Shown: positions 1-6,173 of the stretch, in pieces
Layout of the letters: the number at the start of each line of letters is the position of its first letter
How positions within the stretch are numbered: position 1 is the stretch's first letter
From: Chloroflexota bacterium
GTDB taxonomy: Bacteria; Chloroflexota; Dehalococcoidia; RBG-13-53-26
DNA length: 6,347 bases
Assembly (NCBI GenBank): GCA_030616195.1
Contig: JAUWXW010000103.1
Coordinates: forward strand, 1 to 6,347
Reading direction: 5' to 3'
Made by a program: the position numbers and the translations under genes
Notes under the pieces: generated by a model
Told to the model about the DNA's origin: nothing
Seen by the model: only the letters and a program-made list of their open reading frames with translations
Databases searched by the model: none

Positions 1-441
1 GGGTTTGGCACAGGGATTACCCTTACCGGTGATATCGTCATTGCTTCCGATAAGGCGAAGTTCAGTATCAGGGAGATCAATCATGGAGCGATCCCCATTG
101 AAACGCTGACCCGCGGCATGGAGGTAATGGGCAAACACAACATTTCCTACATGTCCCTCATGGCGAACGATATAGATGCCTATGAGGCCCACCGCGTCGG
201 CCTTGTGAATAGAGTTGTCCCGCACGACCAATTGAAGGCAGAGGTCAAGAGAGTAGCTGACCAGTTGAAGGAAAGCGCTCCCTTTGCCATTGCTGCCATA
301 AAGAGAACCTTGAATCTCAAATGCCACGAGCACTGGGACTATGCCCTGGGAATCATGCCGGCCGTGTTCGCCACGCAGGACGTGGCTGAAGCCAGGAAGG
401 CATTCGTGGAGAAGCGGAAGCCCAAGTTCACAGGCAAATAG
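1..441 (+). CDS. Atypical crotonase (enoyl-CoA hydratase/isomerase) family protein, 3' part only
   Basis: The reading frame is open from the first base and ends at TAG 439-441, giving 146 residues of a protein whose N-terminal part lies outside the window. Crotonase features are visible: a Gly-rich stretch at fragment residues 1-5, then D11-IVIAS, F21, REINHG (24-29), the RVGLVNRVVP segment and the tail EKRKPKFTGK. Classical hydratases use two glutamates. The one in the REINHG segment (E25) is present, but the position matching the first (E117 in the crotonase at 1549-2340) is Gly5. The usual PGxGGTQRL stretch is also replaced by IPIETLTRG. From memory, one-Glu crotonases include feruloyl-CoA hydratase/lyases, whose EINWGIPP motif is similar, and enoyl-CoA isomerases. 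It may therefore be a lyase, isomerase or hydrolase rather than a simple hydratase; the substrate is unknown. Family assignment is firm and function is not. Confidence 0.85.
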   Translation, partial: GFGTGITLTGDIVIASDKAKFSIREINHGAIPIETLTRGMEVMGKHNISYMSLMANDIDAYEAHRVGLVNRVVPHDQLKAEVKRVADQLKESAPFAIAAIKRTLNLKCHEHWDYALGIMPAVFATQDVAEARKAFVEKRKPKFTGK

Positions 442-496
442 AAGCAGGCAAATATGTCGAGGCGTGAACGAATCATTTCCCTCATGTGGTTGAACA

Positions 497-514
497 GAGG
501 GAAGGGATTCCCTC
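497..514 (+). repeat. Short perfect inverted repeat downstream of the first crotonase
   Basis: GAGGGA (497-502) and TCCCTC (509-514) can form a 6-bp hairpin with a 6-base loop, about 55 bases after the stop at 441. No T-tract follows, so it is not a canonical intrinsic terminator. It could slow transcription or mean nothing. It is listed because it lies in the only long gap of the cluster. Confidence 0.25.
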
Positions 515-597
515 CGGCCTCAAGCAGGGGCTCTCTTTGGAGAACCCAGATTAGCAATTCGGGACGGGGACCTGACACCCGGAGCTGCCAGAAACGT

Positions 598-631
598 CAG
601 CGTGCAGGCCAAGCGACTGCCAAGGACGCTG
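598..631 (+). repeat. Bulged leader hairpin upstream of the hydroxyacyl-CoA dehydrogenase
   Basis: CAGCGT (598-603) pairs with ACGCTG (626-631), and directly inside it GCAG (604-607) pairs with CTGC (617-620). Together these make 10 base pairs with a 9-base loop and a 5-base bulge on the 3' side. The structure ends 19 bases before the strong ribosome binding site at 651-656. Two alternative pairings would compete with it: CTGAC 572-576 with GTCAG 596-600, and GCTG 584-587 with CAGC 598-601. No known riboswitch class is recognised. A role in the leader RNA is inference only. Confidence 0.25.
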
Positions 632-662
632 GAGGTGATTCTATTTTCAGAGGAGGGCAGGA

Positions 663-1526
663 ATGGACATAAAGAAGGTGTGTGTGGTGGGTGCTGGAAC
701 CATGGGCAGCGGCATAGCACAGGTGGTAGCGCAATCTGGCTATGAAACCGCCATGGTGGATGTGAAGCAGGAGTTTCTTGATCGAGCGATGGGCACGATA
801 CAAGGGAGCCTGGCCAGACTGGTCAAGAAGGAGACGATGGAACAGAGCGAGGCGGACAAGGTCATAGCCAGGATCAAGCCGACCACCGATATGAAAGCAG
901 CGGCCAAGGATGCCGACTACATTATTGAGGCGGTATTTGAGAAAGCAGAAGTCAAGCAGCCTGTGCTGAAAGAGCTTGGGGCGATTTGCCCTGAGCATAC
1001 CGTCCTGGCCACCAACACGTCCTCGATACCCATCAGCCTGCTTTCGTCTGCGGTCAATCGGCCTGAGAAACTGATCGGCATGCATTTCTTCAACCCTGTG
1101 CCGGTGATGAAATTGATAGAGGTAGTTAGGTCTTTGACCACCTCTGATGAAACGGTAGCCGTGAGCCTGGACTTCGGCAAATCCCTGGGTAAAGAGCCGG
1201 TGGTAGTTAAGGACTCTCCTGGGTTTGTGGCCAACAGGATAGCCAACGTAGCAGCCAATGAGGCGCTGAAGATATTGGAAGATGGCCTGGCAAGTGCGCA
1301 GGATATAGACAAGATCTGCAAGTTGGCCTTTAACTGGCCTATGGGTTTCCTGGAGATGATAGATCTTGTTGGTGCAGACGTCGTTTTGGACCTGGCGGAA
1401 ACGATTTACGACCAAACCGGCTGGGAGAGGTATAAGGCTGCACCAATACTGAGAAGGATGGTGGAAAGCGGTTATATGGGAAGAAAGGTTGGCAAAGGGT
1501 TCTACACCCTGTTTGCCGAAGAATAA
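663..1526 (+). CDS. 3-hydroxybutyryl-CoA / (S)-3-hydroxyacyl-CoA dehydrogenase
   Basis: This 287-residue protein belongs to the stand-alone Hbd/PaaH family (usually about 280-290 residues), which oxidises (S)-3-hydroxyacyl-CoA to 3-oxoacyl-CoA with NAD(P), or reverses it, in the cytoplasm. The N-terminal Rossmann domain shows GAGTMG (10-15) and an acidic residue at the end of the second strand (D33), typical of NAD binding. The family's catalytic tetrad is complete: S120 in NTSS, H141 in GMHFFNP, E153 in KLIEVV and N191 in PGFVANR. The C-terminal helical domain carries the PMG-LEMIDLVGADVV signature. AGGAGG at 651-656, six bases before the ATG, fixes the start. It follows a 221-base gap and is followed after 22 bases by an enoyl-CoA hydratase, its usual partner. 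Chain-length preference cannot be read from the sequence. hbd/paaH-type naming is reasonable, but the pathway is uncertain. Confidence 0.95.
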   Translation: MDIKKVCVVGAGTMGSGIAQVVAQSGYETAMVDVKQEFLDRAMGTIQGSLARLVKKETMEQSEADKVIARIKPTTDMKAAAKDADYIIEAVFEKAEVKQPVLKELGAICPEHTVLATNTSSIPISLLSSAVNRPEKLIGMHFFNPVPVMKLIEVVRSLTTSDETVAVSLDFGKSLGKEPVVVKDSPGFVANRIANVAANEALKILEDGLASAQDIDKICKLAFNWPMGFLEMIDLVGADVVLDLAETIYDQTGWERYKAAPILRRMVESGYMGRKVGKGFYTLFAEE

Positions 1527-1548
1527 CTTCTTCAAGAAGGAGTGAGAC

Positions 1549-2340
1549 ATGTCGCAGAAAGAGTATGAGCTTATTCTATATGAGAAGAAGGACAGGTTTG
1601 CCACCATAACCATTAACCGGCCAAAGGCGATGAATGCCTTGAACACTCCGCTGGCCGACGAAATGCGGGATGCCCTGCGGGATGCGGAGGCTGACGAGAG
1701 CGTTCAGGTGATCATCATAACCGGTGCCGGTGACCGGGCCTTCTGTGCAGGGGCGGATATTGGCGAACTGGCGACGCTGGGTCCCATAGGGGCGAGGGAT
1801 TTCTGCCTGTATGCGCAGTCGCTCACCAGCCAGATCGAGAGGATGAGGAAGCCCGTGATAGCCAGAATCAATGGATTCTGTCTGGGCGGCGGGAATGAAG
1901 TTGCCATGTCCTGTGATTTCAGGATTGCCTCTGAGAAAGCCGCCTTCGGGCAGCCAGAGATCAACCTGGGCATCATCCCCGGTATGGGCGGGACACAGAG
2001 GCTTACCAGGCTCATAGGCAGGACGAAGGCCATAGAACTGAATATGCTGGGTGAGCCGATCACCGCTGCCGAAGCATACCGGCTTGGTCTGGTAAACAAG
2101 GTTGTCCCTGCTGAGGATCTGGACGCAGCCGTGGACGAGTTTGTGCAGAAGCTGTGTTCTAAGGGCCTTGTGGCTCTGGGACAGGTCAAGCTGGCGGTAA
2201 ACAATGGAATGGATATGGACCTGGATCGCGCCCTGTATTACGAGGCTGAGTGCTTCGGTTCCGCCCTGGCAACAGAGGATGCCAAGGAAGGGATGAAGGC
2301 CTTTCTGGAGAAGAGGAAGCCCGAATTCAAGGGCAAATAG
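1549..2340 (+). CDS. Enoyl-CoA hydratase (crotonase)
   Basis: This complete 263-residue crotonase should hydrate trans-2-enoyl-CoA to (S)-3-hydroxyacyl-CoA, the substrate of the dehydrogenase just upstream. The oxyanion-hole motifs CAGADI (66-71) and LGGGNE (112-117) are present, as are both catalytic glutamates: E117, and E137 in FGQPEINLGIIPG. The GGTQRL segment (147-152), GLVNKVVP and the EKRKPEFKGK tail are all standard for the family. AAGGAG (1537-1542) lies six bases before the ATG. A small hairpin-like CTTCTTCAAGAAG (1527-1539) overlaps the beginning of this site. Its intact active site contrasts with the crotonase at 1-441, although the two share nearly the same C-terminal tail. Short-chain (crotonase) or broader enoyl-CoA use cannot be separated here. 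Confidence 0.95.
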   Translation: MSQKEYELILYEKKDRFATITINRPKAMNALNTPLADEMRDALRDAEADESVQVIIITGAGDRAFCAGADIGELATLGPIGARDFCLYAQSLTSQIERMRKPVIARINGFCLGGGNEVAMSCDFRIASEKAAFGQPEINLGIIPGMGGTQRLTRLIGRTKAIELNMLGEPITAAEAYRLGLVNKVVPAEDLDAAVDEFVQKLCSKGLVALGQVKLAVNNGMDMDLDRALYYEAECFGSALATEDAKEGMKAFLEKRKPEFKGK

Positions 2341-2376
2341 TAGTTGGCTGTTTGGGTCACAACAAGTGAATACGAC

Positions 2377-2381
2377 GAGGG
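2377..2381 (+). promoter_or_regulatory. Ribosome binding site that decides the acyl-CoA dehydrogenase start
   Basis: GAGGG lies seven bases before ATG 2389. The frame is open further upstream to a TTG at 2344, but that codon directly follows two TAG triplets, has no purine-rich site, and would add 15 residues that do not resemble the family. Starting at 2389 gives the family-typical beginning MDFELSE. Confidence 0.75.
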
Positions 2382-2388
2382 AAGGGGT

Positions 2389-3549
2389 ATGGATTTTGAA
2401 CTGAGCGAACTGCATAAGATGCTGGCGGAGGCTGTCTACGATTTTATGCTGAAGGAAATTGAGCCCATCGCCGAGCAGATCGACAGGGAGGACAAATTCC
2501 CCGAGTGGATTTGGCGAAGATTGGGTGAGCTGGGATGGCTTGGGGTCACTGTTCCAGAGAAGTACGGCGGCTCTGGATTCGATTACTTGGCCCAGTGTGT
2601 TTGCCTGGAGCAAATGAGCAGGATTTGCCCTGCCATAAGTCTGTCTTGCCAGGCGCATTCCAATCTATGTGCTGACAACCTTTACCGAAATGGGACTGAA
2701 GAGCAGCGGGAAAGATATCTGCCAAAGCTTTGTAGTGGAGAGAAGATTGGCGCCCTTGCCCTGACCGAGCCTAATGCTGGCTCCGACGCAGTGGGGATTC
2801 AAATGAGAGCGAGAAAGGAAGACGGCTATTATATCCTTAGCGGAACGAAAACGTTTATCACCAACGGGACTGTTGCTGGCATCCTCATCGTATATGCCAA
2901 AACAGATCCCGAGAAAGGGGCAAAGGGCATAACCGCCTTCATTGTGGAGCCAGGCTTTGAGGGGTCTTTTACCTCAAGGGCACTGGAAAAGATGGGAGAA
3001 AGAGGCTCCCCCACGGGTGAGCTGGTGTTTGAAGACTACCGTGTTCCCCACGAGAACATATTGGGTGAGGAAAATCAGGGCATCAAGGTGATGATGGGTG
3101 GGCTTGATGTGGAAAGGGTTGCCGGTACGGGGTGGATCTTAGGCATAGCAGAGAGGGCTTTTGAGCTATCGCTGAAATATGCCAAGGAGAGGGTACAGTT
3201 CGGGCAACCTATAGGAGAGTTCCAGTTGATTCAGGAGAAGTTGGTCGAGATGTATGTGGGAATAGAATCAACCAAGCTGCTTATGTATAAGGCAGCCAGC
3301 CTGGCGGAGACGGCCGAAAGGGGGGGAAAGGGCTCTGAAATCAACAAAGTAGCTGCGGCTGCTCTTCTTCTCGCCGGTCAGGTGGCTACCAATGCTGCCC
3401 TGCATGCCGTCCAAATCCACGGTGGATATAGCTACATGTTGGACTACCCTGTGAACCGCTTGCTCAGGGACGTAAAGCTGGGCGAGATCGGGGCTGGCAC
3501 CACGGAAATAAGGAAAATCATAATAGCCCGGGAGTTGCTCCGGGATTAA
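2389..3549 (+). CDS. Acyl-CoA dehydrogenase, isovaleryl-CoA/long-chain-type active site
   Basis: This 386-residue FAD enzyme introduces the alpha,beta double bond into an acyl-CoA and passes electrons to electron-transfer flavoprotein; no etf genes are in view. Family marks in order: MDFELSE at the N-terminus, VPEKYGG (55-61), LTEPNAGSDA (125-134), FITNG (156-160), the RVQFG-PIGEFQ segment (268-279) and IHGGYSYMLDYPVNRLLRD (343-361). The C-terminal segment reads EIGAGTTEIR. The catalytic Glu of butyryl- and medium-chain enzymes (YEGT motif) is replaced by A369. A glutamate instead sits in GLDVER (E242), matching the E254 position used by isovaleryl-CoA and long-chain enzymes. A branched or bulky acyl-CoA is therefore more likely than butyryl-CoA (inference). 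It begins 48 bases after the crotonase and is followed by the ligase after 17 bases. Confidence 0.93.
   Translation: MDFELSELHKMLAEAVYDFMLKEIEPIAEQIDREDKFPEWIWRRLGELGWLGVTVPEKYGGSGFDYLAQCVCLEQMSRICPAISLSCQAHSNLCADNLYRNGTEEQRERYLPKLCSGEKIGALALTEPNAGSDAVGIQMRARKEDGYYILSGTKTFITNGTVAGILIVYAKTDPEKGAKGITAFIVEPGFEGSFTSRALEKMGERGSPTGELVFEDYRVPHENILGEENQGIKVMMGGLDVERVAGTGWILGIAERAFELSLKYAKERVQFGQPIGEFQLIQEKLVEMYVGIESTKLLMYKAASLAETAERGGKGSEINKVAAAALLLAGQVATNAALHAVQIHGGYSYMLDYPVNRLLRDVKLGEIGAGTTEIRKIIIARELLRD
3527..3544 (+). repeat. GC-rich hairpin at the end of the acyl-CoA dehydrogenase gene
   Basis: CCCGGGAG (3527-3534) pairs with CTCCGGG (3538-3544) around a TTG triloop, with one bulged G, giving seven base pairs. 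It ends three bases before the last base of codon 386's following stop and 11 bases before the ligase ribosome binding site. No T-tract follows, so readthrough is expected. Because it encodes ARELLRD it may be chance, or it may be an intercistronic RNA structure. Confidence 0.3.
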
Positions 3550-3566
3550 GAATCTGGGGAGGTAGC

Positions 3567-5144
3567 ATGGCAGGATACTTAGGGTATACCGTCGGCAAGC
3601 TATATGATTGGGCTGTGGATCATTTCTCCACCAGGATTGCCGCTGTGAAAGGAGAACGGAGGATAACCTATGGAGAGATGAAGGAGCAAGCCAACCAGTT
3701 GGGCAATGCCTTACTCGGTATGGGAGTTCAAAAGGGGGAGCGAGTAGCTACCCTCACCCCTAACTGCCTCGAGAGCATCCTTTTAGACTACGGCTTGGCC
3801 AAAGCCGGGCTGACGCAGGTCATCTTGCATGAGGGGATTGCCGTTCCTGCCGATAACGCTTACATGGCAAACGATTCGGAGTCCAGCGTTCTTATATACC
3901 ACGCCAACTATGCTGACCACGTGGAGGATATGCGTCCTCAGCTTAAGACTGTAAAGCACCTTTTCTGTATTTCGGAGGGAGCCGATATCCCTTCCTACAG
4001 CAGAGACTTTTATCAGTCGATCTCTTCCCAGCCAACCACCGATCCTCCAGTGGACGTTAGTGAAGATGATGTACTTTCAATCTACTATACCGGAGGGACG
4101 ACCGGGGTGCCTAAGGGTTGTGTCCATGCCTCCAGGAACCGTGTGTATACGTATCTAACGGCGCTGGCAGAGCTAGATCTAGGGGTCAGGCATACCTTTC
4201 TTCACTTGGCTCCCATGTCTCATGCCTCCAACGTGTTCATGATTCCAGTTTGCTTGCGCGGGGGGACCCAGGTCATCCTCGATTCTTTTAACCCTGAGCT
4301 TTTCCTTCAGATGGTGGAGAAGGAAAAGGTGACGGCTACCTTTATCGTGCCCACCATACTGTACCGAATACTGGACTTTCCTGAACTCAAAAAGTACGAC
4401 ACCAGCGGCCTTAACACGGTGCTCTATGGCGCTTCTCCCATAGGTCCTGAGAGGCTCAGAGAGGCGATCAGCGCCCTTGGTCCCATTTTTGTTCAAAACT
4501 TTGGCCAGACGGAAGCGCCTATGTTCATCACCGTGCTTGGCAAGGAAGACCATATTGTTGCGGCGGGGGAAGAGGAGAGGTTAACCTCCTGTGGAAAGCC
4601 AACTCTGATGTGTCAGTTGAGGCTGGTGGACGATGAAGACCATGACGTCCCCCCAGGGGGGGAGGGGGAAATCGCTGTCAGGACCCCTAACATGATGATT
4701 GAATACCTGAACAAGCCGGAGGAGACGGCTGAAACGATGAGGAACGGGTGGTTACACACTGGCGATGTGGGTCGTCGGGATGAGGAGGGCTATGTCTACA
4801 TACTCGACCGGAAAAAAGACATGCTCATAAGCGGCGGTTGGAATATCTATCCCAAGGAGATTGAGGCTACCCTTCATGAGCATGAGGCAGTCGCTGATGT
4901 TGCTGTCATTGGCGTGCCCGACCCGAATTGGGGAGAAGCGGTGAAGGCAATTGTGGTTCTCCATTCGGGCAAGACGGCTACTGCTGAGGAGATCACTAAG
5001 TTTTGCAAGGAAAAAAAAGGCTCCATAAAGGCGCCCAAATCGGTAGAGTTTGTCGATAGCATCCCACTTACCTCTGTGGGGAAGCATGATAAAAAGGCTC
5101 TTCGCGATAGATACTGGGGGGATGAAAAGCGAAGGGTTCACTAA
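3567..5144 (+). CDS. AMP-forming acyl-CoA synthetase (acid-CoA ligase)
   Basis: This 525-residue ANL-superfamily enzyme should activate a carboxylic acid to its CoA thioester with ATP, via an acyl-adenylate. Core motifs are in order: the phosphate loop YTGGTTGVPKG (174-184), NFGQTE (311-316), GWLHTGD (394-400), the hinge DRKKD (414-418), SGGWNIYP (422-429) and the catalytic lysine K506 in SVGKHDKKALR. Length matches medium/long-chain, FadD-like ligases. There is no signal peptide or membrane segment. In the SGGxNIYP motif the common Glu is Trp (W425); from memory, steroid- and aromatic-acid ligases also vary here. GGGGAGGT (3556-3563) precedes the ATG. Homopolymer runs of G (4260-4265, 4656-4662) and A (5011-5018) do not break the frame. 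The ligase may feed the pathway built by its neighbours; the substrate cannot be named from sequence alone. Confidence 0.93.
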   Translation: MAGYLGYTVGKLYDWAVDHFSTRIAAVKGERRITYGEMKEQANQLGNALLGMGVQKGERVATLTPNCLESILLDYGLAKAGLTQVILHEGIAVPADNAYMANDSESSVLIYHANYADHVEDMRPQLKTVKHLFCISEGADIPSYSRDFYQSISSQPTTDPPVDVSEDDVLSIYYTGGTTGVPKGCVHASRNRVYTYLTALAELDLGVRHTFLHLAPMSHASNVFMIPVCLRGGTQVILDSFNPELFLQMVEKEKVTATFIVPTILYRILDFPELKKYDTSGLNTVLYGASPIGPERLREAISALGPIFVQNFGQTEAPMFITVLGKEDHIVAAGEEERLTSCGKPTLMCQLRLVDDEDHDVPPGGEGEIAVRTPNMMIEYLNKPEETAETMRNGWLHTGDVGRRDEEGYVYILDRKKDMLISGGWNIYPKEIEATLHEHEAVADVAVIGVPDPNWGEAVKAIVVLHSGKTATAEEITKFCKEKKGSIKAPKSVEFVDSIPLTSVGKHDKKALRDRYWGDEKRRVH

Positions 5145-5184
5145 GCTATAATCTACTCCAGCAATTGGTGCATAGAAGGCTGAG

Positions 5185-5613
5185 ATGAACTATTTTGAAG
5201 ATTTCCAGGTTGGCGACAAGATTGTTACCAGGGGAAGAACAATTACTGAGGCAGACATCGTGTTCTTCTCCGCCTTTAGTGGAGACTGGCATCCACTTCA
5301 TACAGACATAGAATATGCCAGGCAGGGTCCCTTCAAGGAGAGGATAGCTCATGGATTCCTGGTGTTATCCGTGGCATCCGGGCTACTTCCTCTCTCCGAA
5401 ACGGCCATTATTGCCTTCTACGGGATGGACAAAGTGAGGTTTATCTCGCCGGTTAAGCTTGGTGACACCATTCACGTAGAGTTCGAGACAGTGGAGAAGC
5501 AGGTCAGAGACGAGCGGGGCGGTGTCATAACCTTCCAGCAGACGGTGAAAAACCAGAGGGGTGAGGATGTGGTGGTAGGGACAATGAAGGTCTTTGTTGC
5601 CAAGCGTGAGTGA
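5185..5613 (+). CDS. MaoC-like hotdog-fold (R)-specific enoyl-CoA hydratase
   Basis: This single-hotdog protein of 142 residues belongs to the MaoC/R-hydratase family, which usually adds water to trans-2-enoyl-CoA to give (R)-3-hydroxyacyl-CoA. The signature SGDWHPLHTD (32-41) retains the catalytic Asp (D34) and His (H39) of the D-x-N-P-x-H motif, with His in place of the usual Asn, followed by AHGFL (55-59). The start MNYFEDFQVGD is typical of the family. The ribosome binding site is modest (GAAGG 5175-5179). The gene follows the ligase by 40 bases and precedes a DUF35 gene and a thiolase-like gene. MaoC-DUF35-thiolase grouping is also seen in the mycobacterial ChsH1/ChsH2/Ltp2 steroid side-chain system, where the MaoC pair hydrates before retro-aldol cleavage. 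Acting as a non-catalytic partner seems unlikely here because both catalytic residues are kept. Confidence 0.88.
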   Translation: MNYFEDFQVGDKIVTRGRTITEADIVFFSAFSGDWHPLHTDIEYARQGPFKERIAHGFLVLSVASGLLPLSETAIIAFYGMDKVRFISPVKLGDTIHVEFETVEKQVRDERGGVITFQQTVKNQRGEDVVVGTMKVFVAKRE

Positions 5614-5667
5614 GGTCAGGAGATACGGTCTCGGAGTCGCCAGCCTTTGCCCCGCTAACGCTAGCTT

Positions 5668-5673
5668 GGGAGG
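5668..5673 (+). promoter_or_regulatory. Ribosome binding site that decides the DUF35 start
   Basis: GGGAGG lies eight bases before ATG 5682. An in-frame GTG at 5610 overlapping the upstream stop would add 24 residues, but it has no comparable purine-rich site before it, so the internal ATG is preferred. Confidence 0.7.
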
Positions 5674-5681
5674 ACAGTGGC

Positions 5682-6173
5682 ATGGATAATGAAACCATGT
5701 TTGAGGTGGAGGAGAGGGATGGCTTGCTGATCCATCAGGGAGTGATCAGGGTTCCCTATCGGTGGGCGGCGGGTGAGGTGGCCAGCAGATTTTATGTTGG
5801 CCTGAGGAACAAGAGAATCTATGGCTTGCGCTGCCCCAGTTGCAGGCTAGTTTTTGTTCCTCCCAAAAAGGTGTGCCACCAGTGCTTCAGTGACCTCAGC
5901 CAATGGGTAGAGGTAAGCGATGAGGGCACGCTGGAGACCTTCACCGTGGTGCATTACAGCGAGCCCGAGTTGCACCCCATGAAAGCGCCTTTCGCCTATG
6001 GGATTGTCAAACTGGATGGCGCCGACACCGGCATGACCTGCCTCGTCGGCGAAGCCAAGCTTGACAGCCTCAAGGAGTGCATGAGGCTAAAGGCGGTTTT
6101 CAAAGAGGCGTCAGAGGGAAGCTACCTGGATATCAAATACTTCAAGCCAGTCGAGGGGGCGAGCCATGGATAA
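5682..6173 (+). CDS. DUF35 (zinc ribbon plus OB-fold) acyl-CoA-binding partner protein
   Basis: From ATG 5682 this is a 163-residue protein with the two parts of the DUF35 family. An N-terminal helical/rubredoxin-like zinc ribbon has four cysteines, CPSC (C51, C54) and CHQC (C65, C68). A C-terminal OB-fold begins around VSDEGTLETFTVVHY (78-92). Such proteins bind CoA thioesters and partner with thiolase-like enzymes, as in the archaeal acetoacetyl-CoA thiolase/HMG-CoA synthase complex and mycobacterial ChsH2-Ltp2. It has no catalytic motif of its own. The downstream thiolase-like gene starts inside this one, with an 8-base overlap (6166-6173), which implies translational coupling and supports a stoichiometric complex. 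An alternative GTG start at 5610 would give 187 residues. The specific pathway role is inferred from context. Confidence 0.9.
   Translation: MDNETMFEVEERDGLLIHQGVIRVPYRWAAGEVASRFYVGLRNKRIYGLRCPSCRLVFVPPKKVCHQCFSDLSQWVEVSDEGTLETFTVVHYSEPELHPMKAPFAYGIVKLDGADTGMTCLVGEAKLDSLKECMRLKAVFKEASEGSYLDIKYFKPVEGASHG

Noticed and set aside
454..672. Plus-strand open frame of 72 codons in the leader before the dehydrogenase
   Set aside because: It overlaps the start of the dehydrogenase gene in another frame, has no ribosome binding site worth noting and its residue make-up is unlike its neighbours; no family is recognised.
597..1646. Long minus-strand open frame (349 codons) opposite the hydroxyacyl-CoA dehydrogenase
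   Set aside because: It lies antisense to a gene with a complete catalytic tetrad, shows no recognisable domain and is rich in His/Arg/Leu, as expected for an antisense shadow.
2344..2388. TTG-initiated extension of the acyl-CoA dehydrogenase
   Set aside because: There is no ribosome binding site, it follows stop codons directly, and the added residues do not resemble the family N-terminus; ATG 2389 is better on both counts.
1576..2658. Long minus-strand open frame (360 codons) opposite the enoyl-CoA hydratase and the start of the acyl-CoA dehydrogenase
   Set aside because: It covers parts of two well-supported genes, has no family motif and is explained by codon bias on the + strand.
4649..4668. 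C6-A-G7-A-G5 tract, considered as a G-quadruplex or frameshift error
   Set aside because: There are too few separate G runs for a standard quadruplex, and the ligase frame continues intact through it with expected residues (Pro-Pro-Gly-Gly-Glu-Gly-Glu).
5147..5152. Perfect TATAAT between the ligase and MaoC genes, a possible promoter -10 box
   Set aside because: No -35-like hexamer lies 16-18 bases upstream and the genes are only 40 bases apart in one direction, so chance is more likely.
5610..5681. GTG-initiated N-terminal extension of the DUF35 protein overlapping the MaoC stop
   Set aside because: It is possible because the frame is open, but the ATG at 5682 has a good GGGAGG site and gives a family-typical start; kept only as an alternative.
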